The position numbers and the translations under genes were made by a program. Under the pieces are notes generated by a model. The model worked only from the letters and a program-made list of their open reading frames with translations, was not told where the DNA came from and searched no databases. Positions 45,321 through 58,200 of a stretch of DNA of 64,000 nt are shown here, piece by piece. Source of the DNA: Pterois miles (lineage: Eukaryota; Chordata; Actinopteri; Perciformes; Scorpaenidae); NCBI GenBank assembly GCA_947000775.1, contig CAMQGK010000637.1, positions 22,746,001-22,810,000 of the forward strand, in the 5' to 3' direction. Positions within the stretch are counted from its first letter, which is position 1. Each line of letters begins with the position of its first letter.

Positions 45321-48187
45321 TTGGCACTAATTCAGGCATTTAGGTGAGAAATCAGTGTTTCTGTTGCCAGGCTGTCAGCTTTCACAGAAGTCTTAAAGTT
45401 TAGACCTTCCTTCAGTTGCATACTCGGCTCAGCTCAAGTTTATTTATGTGTCAACTTTCATACAGTTCAAGCCAAAACAGCTCAAACGAAAAAACAAACA
45501 AAAATTAGACAACAATAAGTAGAATTTCGCAAGACTAAAAATGACTGCAATAAACAATAAGTGTTACTATAAATAAAGGTCACTCGAATAAATAGGCACG
45601 AGAGATCTAAATAGCATGAAATACTAGCCAGGTTTTTGTAAGTTGGCTAATTTTGTGCATCCCAAGTCAAATTGTCTCATTATCAACTTGATGCTACTTA
45701 TTTAGACTCCACGTGTCACTGTTTTCCCATCAGTGTAAGGCATGTCATTTAAAAACAATAGATTTTTTGTTGGGTGATGTGGCTGGAATAAATTCATGTT
45801 TTTAGGGTGTTTTCCAGTATCAAGACTGATGATCATATGGCAAATACACAATTACATAATCAGTGTCCAAAGCAATGAACTGTGTTCTAGTTATGCATTA
45901 CATAAGACCATTCTTCTGTTATAAGTAAACCAAAAGCTTTGTTAGTTACTTGGCTTTTAATCACAACATGCTCTGAATCATACATTTGGGCAACAAAGTG
46001 TTACCATAGACAACTGGTAGGTTATGTGGTTCTCTTCATGATAAGATATCTACTTCATAATTGACATCCTGTGTCATGTGTCCTGTTTGAAATTTCCAAA
46101 TAGCCAGAAAACTGTAGATTATTAGAATTAATGAATGGAAAGGTCAGAGTAGGGAATGCCCCCAGCAAGTCACAGTCTATTAGTGACATATTTGGGTGGT
46201 GTGTATGAATGGCAGCCTTATCTACAGAGAATCTCCCATGAAAATAGACATCAGTGTAGTTTATGGCTAAATGGGTTCTCAAACAATGATGCAAGACTGG
46301 AGGCAAGTTAGTCACTGGTGATGAGCCATAATCATGTGTCACAAATGTTTGTTAGGATATTTTAACTTTGTTCTCTCAGACAGAAATCGCTGCATTAATT
46401 CAGTTTAATTACCTATTGAAATCTGTTTAAAGACATCTGAAGTATAATTAGCATATCGTCAGTTTAAAACACTGAAAACCCAGTATTTCCAAAAGGTCAG
46501 GGCTTCAATATTTAGGAAATTATATGTTCTGGTCAACCATGGAGCAATTCATAACATGATACTATTGATTAAATAGTTTTCATAAGTCAAAAGTAAAATA
46601 AAAAATGCGATCAACTCTCAATCTGGGAAAAAACAAAGGGTGGAGTTTGACTGGAATTCACCACTTGACAGCATCTTACAGCTTGATTACATGTTGAACT
46701 CGATGAACTATCTTTACACCTCACTGGAATGATGGACGAGTGTTGATATCAAGGCTGCAGTCCAGGCCGGGGTGTGCACCCCCGCGTTCCTCCTTATTCC
46801 TGTTCTCTGAGATGTTTTGCTGCTTTGTTCCCATGTGAAGAGGGAAGTCTCTTTATCCTTTCCCAAGGCAGCAGCTGAGCACTTCTCTACAGCCCAGAGA
46901 GGCTTTATCGAGTCACACAAATATGAAGTCCAAAACACACTGGCTGCTTCTGTTATTTTATATGTAAAACCACACATCTGTAGAGTAACGTAGGTGTAGG
47001 GGAGGCGTTTTGGAACATGTCACTGGTTCTCCAGCTATCACATTGGATGAGGAGAAACTCTTGGCTCCTGGCTCTTCAGAGGAATCAAATGAAACAATAT
47101 ACAAAAGAAGCTTTATATAAGGATTTGCAACAAGGCATCCAATAAGAAAGGGATAATGTACAACGAGCCGGTCATTGTTGGACAGGGCAATGCTGCTCCT
47201 TGAAGGGGTTTATGTCACAACAATGACCCGCTAGCTGTACATTATCCCGCTTAATACACGGCTACTTACTTTAGAAATTAATAACTTGGCATGAAAACAC
47301 ACCAGAACTGCACCCATAGCAACAGTCTGTTATATGTAGTAACGGTCTGCTATACATAGCAATGGTCTGTTATAAAGAAATAACAGACTGTAGAGCGCTG
47401 TGGTTGACCAATCAGAATCAAGTATTCAACAAAGCCGTGTAATAACTTAATATATCTGTTGTGCCGCAATGGATGTTTTTTGGTGTGATGTAAAGCAGAT
47501 TTGAAATGAAGTTTTCTCTGATTGATGAACATTTGGTACTTTTAATTCTGCACAAGTATTAATCACAATCACAATTTTGTTCTCTCACAATTAAATGAAC
47601 ACGATTGCCTGCGATGTTGACATTTAAAATGTGCATTCTGCTCATAGAAAGCTCTGCAGCATATCAAATCAAGCGCTTCCTAAACTAATAGCTATATACA
47701 ACCAGTGTGTTTATGATTAAACTGAGAGCATAAAATAGTTTATGGAGCTCTTAATGTTGCTAATTTGTTTAATTTCATGGCCAGATTTAAATCTATCGTT
47801 ACCTCCTATTCTATCTATATATTATTAAATTGTTTCCCCATTTATGTTGTGGTGCCACCAGCTGGATTATGGATATAAAGACAGGACATTATTGACACCA
47901 GAGGGTGAGGTTTGCATCCTGAGCCTGTGGTTAGTTTTAGCCAACAAAAGCACTTTGGTTAAGATAAGGGAAAGCTCATGGTTTTGGTTTAATAGTAATA
48001 AATGCATCGTATCTTGTGCTTCAAGGTCTTTATGTGCATTAAACCAAGACCACAGGCTTTACCTAACCAGGTGTTGTTATGCAACAGCAAATCCATTTTC
48101 TTCAGAACGTATTTGTTGTTGAAAATTAGCCGTGTAAATGTAATTTCTTGGAGATGCAGTCACTTATTCTGTGTTTCCATACATATT
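45321..48187. other. intergenic sequence, no gene recognised
   Basis: A hairpin repeat lies at 47149-47248. Otherwise AT-rich unassigned sequence; frames at 46055-46342 and 46714-46977 (minus) have no recognisable domain. Confidence 0.5.
47149..47248. repeat. hairpin-forming repeat with ~30-bp stem
   Basis: GGATAATGTACAACGAGCCG followed by GTCATTGTTG (47149-47178) pairs with CAACAATGACCCGCTAGCTG followed by TACATTATCC (47219-47248), with a few mismatches and a ~40-bp loop. Just downstream, AGCAACAGTCTGTTATATGT / AGTAACGGTCTGCTATACAT / AGCAATGGTCTGTTATAAAG form a short tandem series. Probably a MITE-type element. Confidence 0.65.
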
Positions 48188-48535
48188 AGGGCTGCACAAT
48201 TAATTGAAATTTTAGCAAAATCACAGTATGGTATTTGTTAAAATCACAATATTTGTTAAAGGTGAAATGTGTCAAAATACCTTTTTTTTTGGTTTCCTGC
48301 AGAGATGTCCTGTCCTGCACATCATATTCTGCAGACTTTGTTTGGTACAGATTCCTGCAAAAACACATTGTAATCATTTTAATGCTTTTCAATGAAAATT
48401 GCAATAATGATGTAAAAATGACCATTCCCTATAATATTGCAAACAATATTCCAATTGAAATATCAGTTAAAATAGTTTTATATTCCTATTTATTTTTTGC
48501 AGATGACAACACAAATAATGTAATTTGAATGCATA
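48188..48535. repeat. interspersed repeat with GGGCTGCACAATTAATTG terminus
   Basis: Starts with TAGGGCTGCACAATTAATTG and continues with TTAGCAAAATCACAGTATGG, characteristic of a common teleost repeat. Its terminal fragment recurs inverted at 60350-60412 in the mras intron. Confidence 0.6.
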
Positions 48536-48672
48536 CTTAAAGGACCAGTGTGTCGCTGTGATCTCGTGGCAAAATAATATAATATTAATAAGTGTGTTTT
48601 GTTTGTGCCGCCATGTTTCTACAGTAGCCCAGAATCGTACAAACCAAACACTGACTCTAGACAGGGCCATTT

Positions 48673-49025
48673 GTGAACTGCCACTTTGAGACAAAACATG
48701 AAGAAAAATACAGAAACCTATCTGAGAAGGAGAGGACAGCCGAGGGGCTGCTGGCTAAGATACAAAAGCAGGGAGGACTTTTTAACAAACTGCATGCAAA
48801 CAACCCAAAACAGTCAGTCCTGTTCGGTTCGAAGACTCCTGCATGTGTCATTTTTATATTATACATTTTAATATGCTGTTTGGAGTGATTTTCAATATAC
48901 TAGATGGTGAAGAATAAGCGTCCAGTATGTTTCCTGTAGTAATAAAATAGAAGTTATATCTGACAGTATGCAACAATCTGGGTTTCACATGTGCCCCCCC
49001 CAGGAAAAATAATTGCCCACCCCTG
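48673..49025 (+). mobile_element. non-autonomous hAT fragment, second copy
   Basis: Encodes NCHFETKHEEKYRNLSEKER and a following helix, matching the remnant at 1-201, then reaches the same 3' terminus GGAAAAATAATTGCCCACCC followed by CTG at 49003-49025. The middle (CCCAAAACAGTCAGTCCTGT, then TTCGAAGACTCCTGCATG) also matches copy 1, but copy 1 has the extra 31-bp units. The left end abuts a different repeat (CCGCCATGTTTCTACAGTAG), so this copy is 5'-truncated. Confidence 0.7.
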
Positions 49026-50690
49026 ACTTAGAGTTGCATAAATAAACCTAATTTTTCATTTACATTTTTTTTTTTTTTAAATTGTACACACAAAATCCAG
49101 TCAATGAAACAAAAACAGGAAATGTGCCAGAAGAGGTTAGGAAGCCACAGGTTTATACAAAGCACCTCCCCCCAACCGCAGGAGAAATAAAACAATAAGA
49201 ATAAAGGAAAAAAGAGCTAAACTAACATCATTAAAACAAAAAAAACATTAAACAACACACAGAATGAGCAGAAAAATCAAACCCTAACAGTGAAAAACAA
49301 TCCAATAAAAACACAAAATACATTTAAAAAAACAGTACAGAGAAAAAGAAAAAAAGATGTATCTAAACATATCGTGATTATTAGACATCATGAATTAAAT
49401 GTGATTTAAAATATTCTAAGGATAACAAACTCTTGATAACATGATGACATCATGGTATTACATGATCAGTTATTGACACACAACAAGGGGCGATTTCTTA
49501 TTTTTAACTTTGCTATTTCATAGAGGCAGTTGATTATACCAGTGATGGTTAACGGCTACGTAACTGCGTTGGACGAGCTCCATCTCTCCAGTCCATAATA
49601 CACGAGACAGACTTTATTCAGATTTAACCCCTCTGGAGAGGGTTTTCAACAAGCTCCATTTTCAGGGTTGGAACATGCCAGCTTAGTGTGGATGAAAGGC
49701 CAAATCTGAGAAGAAAGGATTCAGATTCGTTGGCATTAGTGCGAACACGGTGAGTGTTGTTGTGAACAGTACTGTAAGTATGTCCTCATGCTGCTTTGGT
49801 TGGCCCTCGAGGTTTGTTCAGCCGTACAACCAGCCACAGACTAACTTTGGTTGGGCACATAATAACATTTCCTCCACCAAGCTTCCACTCCCAAAGGAAT
49901 TTGGTGTCTGGATTTATTTTAGTCTCACAAAACGGTGAGCAGTGTTTCAGAGGACTGTGTGCTACTCCACCAAGTAGCGTCACAGAGGGAAATGCTGACA
50001 CACCAACCATACAAGGTTGTGACCTGACTTGGCTTCAGCTCGGCCGCACGGGGCACGGTGTGAACATCACCGCTGGTGGCAGGTACTGGGACGTCACGGT
50101 GCTTCTCAAGCTGTTTTTCTTTTTCTGCGTAACACTGAAAATCCATTTTAAGGCTGCGTCTTGTGAAATTGTACTGTGGCGTAGACACCTACTCTGTGGC
50201 TTTATGACAGCCGGCCAACTGACCGACTGAAGAGGTATTTTAACATCAGGAATTTGGCTTGGAAACTCTTTGCCCAACCTGGCTGGCTGACTGGTTGGCC
50301 GGCTGGCTCTGGAAAGGAAGGAAACATCTTCCTTCCCTCCATTGTGCTGGGCAGGAAAGGATGGACTGTAGCCAGCTGACAGCTGCTTCCTGGTGGATGA
50401 AGGAGGAATGGGTGCGTGGGTGGGTGGGAGGGTAGTGGTGGTGGTGCTAGTAGTAGTTAGTGAATGTGCTTTTTTTGTCTGCTTTTTACTGGCTTTAACT
50501 AGCTATTTGAAGGTTTCACAGTAAGATGGAGTAGATTAGTTTCATTTCAACTGTGTTGCTGTGTGTTTCATTTTAAATGTATATGTACGCTGATGACGGC
50601 TGTTTTAACCCATTCACTATAACTCATATATTTAGCATTACTCCCATTACTGTAGATTTCCTACCTTTCAGGCAGCAATTGTTTTAATGT
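49026..50690. other. intergenic sequence, no gene recognised
   Basis: An A-rich low-complexity block (about 49060-49360) is followed by unassigned sequence. A plus-strand frame of 144 codons at 49796-50230 and opposing frames at 49786-50277 show no domain. A GGCTGGCTGACTGGTTGGCC simple repeat lies near 50280. Confidence 0.5.
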
Positions 50691-51197
50691 TTAAGTGTCA
50701 GGTCCACCAGATCCGAGGTCATGTTTTATTTTTGTCTTGTCAATTTCATTTATTGTCTACTTCCTGTTTTATTTTGAAATTGCTAACCATCCCTCTCGTT
50801 TTAGATCACTGCACTTCCTGCCCTCCTGTGTTTCCACGCCCCCTGACCTACTTTTCGTCTCCTTCACCTATGTCTGATTGTCCGCCCCGCCCCTAACTGA
50901 GTCCACCTGTGTCTTGTTATTCGCTCCCCCACTAGTATATAATGTGTGTCCTCCTTTCCTCAGGTTGCCAGTTCGTATTTGATCCTCGCTGTGATTTTCG
51001 TTCCAGCGTTTTTCCTAGTGCAAGCTTTATGTGCATGATTCTCTGCCTGTTTTTTGACTCTGCCTCGGATCTGATTGCCCGTTTGATTGACCTACCAAAC
51101 CTTTACTAAGTAAAAACTGCTTCCCTTTTACGCCACGTGTGATTCTGAGTCGTGCATCTGAGTCCTGTCCTTCACTGATCTAGGTCGTAACATTAAG
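50691..51197 (+). mobile_element. solo LTR with 5-bp target-site duplication
   Basis: A 497-bp unit (50696-51192) begins TGTCAGGTCCACC and ends GGTCGTAACA, so it has the 5'-TG...CA-3' LTR ends. It is flanked on both sides by the direct repeat TTAAG (50691-50695 and 51193-51197), a 5-bp duplication typical of LTR retroelement integration. A TATA-like ACTAGTATATAATG at about 50931-50944 would serve as the LTR promoter. No internal coding region, primer-binding site or second LTR is next to it, so it is a solo LTR left by recombination. The family (Gypsy-like or other) cannot be named by eye. Confidence 0.8.
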
Positions 51198-51354
51198 CAA
51201 GAGATGCATTTGCAGAGACATGCAAAAACTTTAAACAAACTTTAGCAGAACATTACACAGAAAATCCGCATGTCATGAGGATGCTTTTAGGTTTTTAGCA
51301 TGTCATTTGTACACCAAGCAACAAAACTACCGTAACGTCTGTAGTTGGGCTGAG

Positions 51355-52030
51355 ACTAGGGATGCTAATTTTGAAAAATGTTCTTAATCGATAACCGACC
51401 CACATTAACCGATTATTAACAGTTAACTGACGAGATTAATGCCTGGCATGCAGCGCTGTACCAGCTGCAGTGTATGAGCACAACAGACAGTCAGCAGTTC
51501 AGCATTAGGAGAGATACTGTAGCAGCCACGGTGCTGCGTTCACTGTCTCGAGTTCACCGTCTGGGAGCGTTTGCAGTCACGGTGCTATGTGTAGTGTCAC
51601 AGACATGCAGCCACTTTCCCAGTTAAAGTCTCCACCGCACATTTGGTTTAGTTTCACAAGTTGTCAGCTGCGTGTCTGCCCTGTGTAACGATGACGATTG
51701 TCTGACAAACAGTGTGTGTGCTACGTTGGCAGCTGCTTGCTGTTTGCTACTAGCTGCTAGTGGCTAGCGGCTAGCATTGCTGGTGGCTTTGTGCCCGCTG
51801 TAGTATAACTTCATAAATGCTACAAGCTACAACTCCTCAGCTGGAAGTCCCAAACCAACTTCCTGTTTCTGCACTGGCTCTCTTTTAAAGTGGACAAGTT
51901 TTTTTCTCCTTGAGGTGATGAGCTGCTCCTCTGTGGTTTTCTCAGCTTTTTAATTAATTATTTATATTTCTTAACAGATACCGTTAATCGTTGGTTATCA
52001 TTTAAACAGTTTATTATTAACATCTCTAGC
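51355..52030. repeat. interspersed repeat family C, copy 3
   Basis: Starts CTAGGGATGCTAATTTTGAA and ends TTATTATTAACATCTCTAGC, imperfect inverted ends. The internal order is the same as the other copies, but it carries only one to two of the GTGCTGCGTTCACTGTCTC units that form the array in copy 2. It therefore shows the pre-expansion state. Confidence 0.8.
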
Positions 52031-55000
52031 TGAGAAAACAAAACCACTTACTTAGGTTTAGGAAAAACGTCATGGTTGGGCGAAAGCTAAGTAGGCCTAC
52101 AGTACGTACAGAAACAACATAATGTAGCATACTGTATGTAAGCAGCGTTTACATTTCAGTCCAGCACAGACTACATGGTGCACAAATGACGCACCAAAAG
52201 TTAGAACGGCATTATTGCATCCTAAATGCATTGTGCATTATTGTGACATTATTGTGACATTCTTGCGCCTTTTTGTGCCAATGGGCTGCATTGATTATTT
52301 AGGTCTTTTTATTGTGTGTGGCTATTTAAAGGTACCTGCCTAGTTTTCTTTTCGTTTCCCACCCTTGTGTTTCCTTGAGGCCTTACAAAATGCATTTCCG
52401 TCTTCAAAAAAATATTCCCAAATCATTTTTGGGAATATTCTAAATCATGAATTGCTGACATTAATGTATGCTAGCTTGCCACTAGCAGGAATGTGTATTG
52501 TGTTGTCCACATGCTTTCTCACCTGCATGCGCGTCCTTGTAAGCACGCATGAGGATGCACATGCACAAAATGGAGACCCACCACCTCATAAAAACATTGT
52601 CCAATAACTCTGCTAGTGGTCAGAAACTCCACAGGATGCCTTTACGTTAGCTTGATTTGATAGACGATTTTGCGTTGCCGTGGCGGTTTGGGCGTCGCGA
52701 CTGATTGATCAAGTTGGACCGGGTCCATTCTGATCTGGGCCCGTTGCAGTTGATAGTCGAGAGACAAAATTACTACTCTTTCCTACTATTGATACGATTA
52801 TTTTGAAACGTTTGAATCTTATGTCTGGAAGCAGAACTGTCTATCATTTAGAAAAAGGCCAAAAATGGGTAAAAATAGTGGTGTCTGTAACACGTAACAT
52901 TTCTATCAACTTTGTCCTCGTGTGCCCTTGTTTCCTCTCCTTCACTCTTCTGTTTCTGATTTTCCCTCCCCCTCTGTCTTCCCTCCCATGTCTCGTTCTT
53001 TGGTAAGCTGTGGTGTGAGCTTTTAGCCACAACGACACAACACAAGATCACACACATATTACAGCTCCTATGTCATTGCCTGTAGTGATTTGAACCATAC
53101 AGCATTACTGTAATGTAAGACTCTCAAAAAGGGAAGTCTGAATCCTTTACAAATGTTTGAATATATTTTCTTTTTATCCTCTACTGTACTTCACTTCTCC
53201 TCTGTTAAACCTCTCATATTGTATCAAGATGGATGTTTATTTTAGTTTTCAAAAAGCCATAATTACAAAGTAGAGCTATGTGGAGGCCATCATATTCCTC
53301 TGCTCATTCTGTGGTTATACTGGGCCACTGAGCGTAGACGTCATTAGCCTGGTTTCTGCTACCAGGCCAAACCAGACTCGCCAAGCTTTACCAGCTTTCC
53401 CATACTGGGATATCCCTGCTGTGAGTGGCTTTGATTAGAGACGACGCCAGAACAGTTCGAGTGTTTTTCTCTAAGGCCTCTTCATCCAACCTGTTTTATT
53501 GTGGCTGCTGCTTCCTTTACTATTCCTCTTTTATATTTAAAACATGTCAGCCTCCAAAAAATGTGACGATGCTGTCCACAGGGCGCTAATCTTGATGACA
53601 AATGAGGCAGCATTTCCTGTAGCTGGTTCACAATAAAAGCCCTCTGTTTGTTTTCCTTTTAATATGAAGCAGCAGCTGCAGGACGTTTATGTTGTATTAT
53701 CAGTATCTCACTGATGCCAGATTCATTACAAGTTACTCCTAATACCCCTCATAATGAACATAAACATTTATGATAAAACAGGTCTTTTAATCAGAGAGTC
53801 AGGTACCCCTTTAGCACTCTGCGTGGACTTTACATTGCTAGTTGCTGTGTCACAGATCTCTGTAGGGCTCTGTGGTTTAATTTCTGCCCATTTTGCATAA
53901 ATAGACAAGTCAATATTGTATTTCCCATTCCTGTAAAAGCTACTAGATATTGGCTTCAAAACAAAAGGGACTGGAAAAACATCAGCTTCTCTGAAAAAGT
54001 CGATTGTTCCATTTCAACATTTTGTCACTTTTTTACTGTTCTATTATTGCTAGCACTATCAAAAATATTGAAGTATCGATACAGAGTTTTTGAAGTAGTA
54101 TTTGAAATAGTTTCAGTACAGTTTTTTTGCAGTGCTGATACACAAGTACCTGCTGCACTTTGTGCTCTTTATTCTCTCCAACAGACAGTTGACACAAATC
54201 ATTATTTATCTTTTAATAAATATAAAATTTGAATACTGTCAAAGTTGTGTTGATTGTTTTTTTTTTTTCCCTGTGGTAACAAAAATGGTATTGATTATTG
54301 ATATTTTTCAATGTTGAAGTTAGAAATTCCAGGATCGTGACAACAATAGCTAGCACCAGCTCCAAAAGTTGCTAGAAGTCACCAGATGACGTCATACCGC
54401 CATATGCATATTTGGCTGGACCAGAGACGGCAAAGTCTGTCACTGACTGAGTGATGAAGTGGCACGATTGGTCGGCCGAGTGTTGGAGTTTCCTCATTGG
54501 CTGTTGCTCTTTCAAACTGAAAAGGCAGGGAGCAGTCCTTAATGCAAATGAGCCCGCCCAGCGCGACGCGTCAGGCTCACGAAACTTGGCCCAAGCTGTC
54601 AAACTAGGCGGTCTGGTTCTAAAGTGAAATAGGATTCAGCAGTGGCATCGCCTCCTCTCTCATGTAAAATGTTTTCAGAAGTAGACTTTGGTGGATTGTT
54701 TAGATGGAATAATAGAAGCAGAAACCCAGGGACCAATCAGGTGCATTCAATGATAGGGTATGTCTCCGCTTGAACCGCCAGCTGATTGGAGCAGTGCGTC
54801 CCCTAGTGTCTTCGCCTGGATTTAACATTATAGACATGACTACCGACTATTTGTTTAACAATACAGCTACAAATTCACAGACTGACTGTCCAGTCTGAGT
54901 CAGTTTTGTAGTCAGTTTTGACCGAGTCTTGTCGTACTTGTTTTTTCCACATCTTTCTGTTTTAATCTACAACTTGTAGCTGTGGTCTCCATGGCGATGA

Positions 55001-55079
55001 AAAAGCAGCTGCAACAAAAAAACCTTAACACTTTCCTCCCTTGTTCTCCCTCTGTCTGTTGTTCCCTCCTCTCTATTGT

Positions 55080-55083
<4 letters not shown>
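52031..55083. other. presumed first intron of mras, no exon recognised
   Basis: Mostly unassigned AT-rich sequence. A repeat-like segment with GACGTCATACCGCCATATGC and CTCATTGGCTGTTGCTC lies at about 54380-54620. Poly-T run at 54257-54268. No supported coding exon. Confidence 0.5.

Positions 55084-55166
<83 letters not shown>
55084..55166 (+). repeat. mras: (CT)n microsatellite serving as polypyrimidine tract
   Basis: About 41 CT units run into CCTTCTCCTCAG, whose AG at 55176-55177 is the acceptor of the first mras coding exon. On the minus strand it creates an artificial Arg-Glu frame. Confidence 0.9.
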
Positions 55167-55168
<2 letters not shown>

Positions 55169-55177
55169 TCTCCTCAG

Positions 55178-55225
55178 CCACCTACTAGCCTACTTCTCAC
55201 CTTTACCACCACCGTCAAGGTAGCC
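55178..55225 (+). other. mras: 5' UTR part of mras first coding exon
   Basis: 48 bp between acceptor CTCCTCAG (AG at 55176-55177) and the ATG. It has no upstream ATG and a GTAGCC just before the start. Frames that read upstream through the CT run belong to the intron. Confidence 0.7.
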
Positions 55226-58200
55226 ATGGCGACCAGCGCCCTGCCAAGCGACAACCTGCCAACGTACAAGCTGGTGGTGGTGGGGGATGGCGGTGTTGGG
55301 AAGAGTGCCCTCACCATCCAGTTTTTCCAGAAGATCTTTGTGCCGGACTACGATCCCACGATAGAGGACTCATACCTGAAACACACAGAGATAGACGGAC
55401 AGTGGGCCATACTGGATGGTGAGTAGAGAGTTGCATGTGAAATCTATCTATGCTGTCTCCTGTCTTGTTTAATTTTTCTTTTTCTTTTGGTTTCAATTAA
55501 ACCTGCATCATTGACCCATGAGTGAACATTTTGTATTTCCTCCTAAACATGTTTTAACTACATTCCAGTGGTCGCTGTTTCTTCCAGTAGGCTAACTGTG
55601 GAAAAATTCCCTGAAAGGATTAATGACATTTAGAAAAAGGCTGCTGTGGTTGTTGCATGTGAGAGAAATGATGCATCATTCCATGATTTTATCCTCCTAT
55701 CCTTTCAGTTTACATCAGAAACATATAACGCTGTGGAAAGACTCAGAAAGCCACCTAAAAACAAATCAGTTCTGCAGTTTATGGGAATGCATTTTGTGTT
55801 AACAACTGACAACTACTGACCTCTGCCAAGGCCTGAAAATTGTCCTGACACAGTTATGTAAGAGTGATGGAGTCGGGTTAACAAAATCTACAAGTGTATA
55901 AGTGGAGGAAACAAACACTTACTCTGAACAAGCACCTGCAGAATATTGAAACGGGTCACAGTAACATAATAACACAATCCCATTGTTCACTGATTACTGC
56001 AAACTGGGTCAGTTTATATCTGTTAGTAAATAAATGTAACAATGCTTTTGGTTTAAAGGGGTTCAACAGCTAATATTTGACGTAACTGACATTTTATGGC
56101 AGCTTTGAAAGGTCTCAGCATGCTTGATTCATTAAGAAATAAATTAAAAATGACATTAAATTGCCAATTTGCAGCTGCAGCTGAAAAGCACATTAAAAAC
56201 ATAGGAAATGTAGTCAAAATTGTATACATACTGACTGACAAGATATAAAGTAGAGGAGGACAGATTAATGAGTTTGGCTGATTAATTGGAGCAGATAGGA
56301 CGGTAGGATCCTCCTAGTGTGCGGACATTAATGATTTGTAAGAGTGGCATTTACCAATGTGCAAGATGCACAACAGAAGTAATCCATGCCAGTCATACTG
56401 TAAACCACAGAACAGCACATCGCCCACTGCAAATAAATAGAAAATTCTCCAATGATGTAATCGCACTTCAGGATATATTCCTATGAATTATTAAATTTGG
56501 AGTGACAAAAAACAGATTTATGAAAAGCGGCCTTGCAAAAGTAGCTGACTAGGCTGTTGGAGAAGTACAGAAGATATTGTCTTAATATTGTAATATTGTC
56601 TTAATCGGCTATCAGCTTCTTCCTCCTCCAGGGTATCATTTTTATAGCCGTCTTTAAAATCCCACTAACAGTCGACCTCTCATATGAAGTACTGTATGCT
56701 CAAAGCCCATGTCAAATACATCAGCGGGGTGTGTTTTGAATGGAAAAAGTCAGCAAAGTAAAGTTCTACATTTGTGTCCGTCCATCTTGGCAGTGCTGGA
56801 CACAGCCGGTCAGGAGGAGTTCAGTGCAATGAGGGAGCAGTACATGAGGACAGGAGACGGCTTCCTCATCGTCTTCTCTGTGACGGACAAGGCCAGCTTT
56901 GAACATGTCGACCGGTTCCATCAACTTATACTACGGGTCAAAGACAGGTAGGTGGCAGGAAACTCAGACTCTTAAATGATGTCGTATTTTAAAGCCCCTC
57001 TCCAGTGTACTTTGACATTTCTATGATATTTCATATATATGAGTCATTTCCTGACTAAGTCGATAAGCCACGCTGTTGAAAATAACAATTTTGTGCTCAA
57101 AGTAAAAAAAAAAAAAAAAGAAGGTTGTTGGTAAAATAGGAATATGACGTCTCATGATAGTAGAAGTTTCAGGTCAAAGGTCATCCTCCAAACTGCAGGC
57201 ACACTATTTTAGCGTGAGTAGCAGCAAACTGATAAATCTGTTTATCTGTCAGTTTGTCTGTCTAGTTAGTTAGCTAGTTAGGTGTAGTTAACTAACCCAA
57301 CTTGTTGCATCAGTTAACTGAGGGTCGTCATTTTATTTTTATTTTCCTCCACCTCATTTTAGTGTGTTTATTTTCCAAAAGATAATAGAAAAAAATTCTG
57401 AAAGTGAAATCCTGTGTGGCTGTAAGTATACGGAAATCTTTTTTTATTATCCTGTGGACTCATTTATGTTTCCATCACCTTAGCTAAGATTTAGACAGGT
57501 GGAGTGGTGTACATTAACTAGTGTGTTTATTTTCACAATGACGTGTGTGTGTGTATGTTCAACAGGTGAAATCAGCGCAGTGAATTACACAAAATCCCAC
57601 CGGCAGAATTAATACAATGCACACTGACTGTCTCTGTCACTCGCCCTCTACTTTACTGTACGGAAAGCAACCGATCCCGGAGGTTTGTTGGCTGCTAACC
57701 GGTCCGAGTGACGAGAGAGCACAGCGTTCAGCCCAACAGAAAACAAGAGAAAAGTCCCGTTAGAGCAATAAATGAATGTCAGTGCAGCCCGCTGTGATGT
57801 CGGTGTCAGTGCTGGAGCTGAGGTGAGAGAGAGAGTTGGTGTGCTGCGCTAATTCTTGTCTCATTTGTGGGCTGATAAACAGCGAATTCATCTAAACTGG
57901 GTTGAAAAACGGTGCAGTGTGGTTGCCATAGTAATGAATTACATATGACTATTAAACACACACCTATTTTCTGTTTGATAAAGATCGTTGACCAAAAAAC
58001 AGGAAGTAAAACTGACTGGAGGGGGGCTTTAATGCAAACCTTTCATTTACTCATATATTTGCTATTTTGAAGGCCAAACTTTTCCCGCCTCAGACAGGGC
58101 AGTTTCAGTTTTGCCGACTCAGCAGACAGGGTTCAGTCATCATATGTTTCAGGATCCGAAAGGTTAAGGATCAGGTCCCTGCTTCACTTTTCCTCAAGCT

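Noticed and set aside
46055..46342. 95-codon minus-strand frame
   Set aside because: No recognisable motif; AT-rich surroundings without gene signals.
49796..50230. 144-codon plus-strand frame
   Set aside because: No domain, opposing frames of similar length on the minus strand, and no promoter or splice context.
54912..55181. 89-codon minus-strand Arg-Glu frame
   Set aside because: Produced by the CT microsatellite read on the other strand.
55076..55225. Upstream in-frame ATG at 55076 as an alternative mras start
   Set aside because: It reads through the CT microsatellite and across the acceptor AG at 55176-55177, that is, through intron. The ATG at 55226 gives the conserved M-Ras N terminus.
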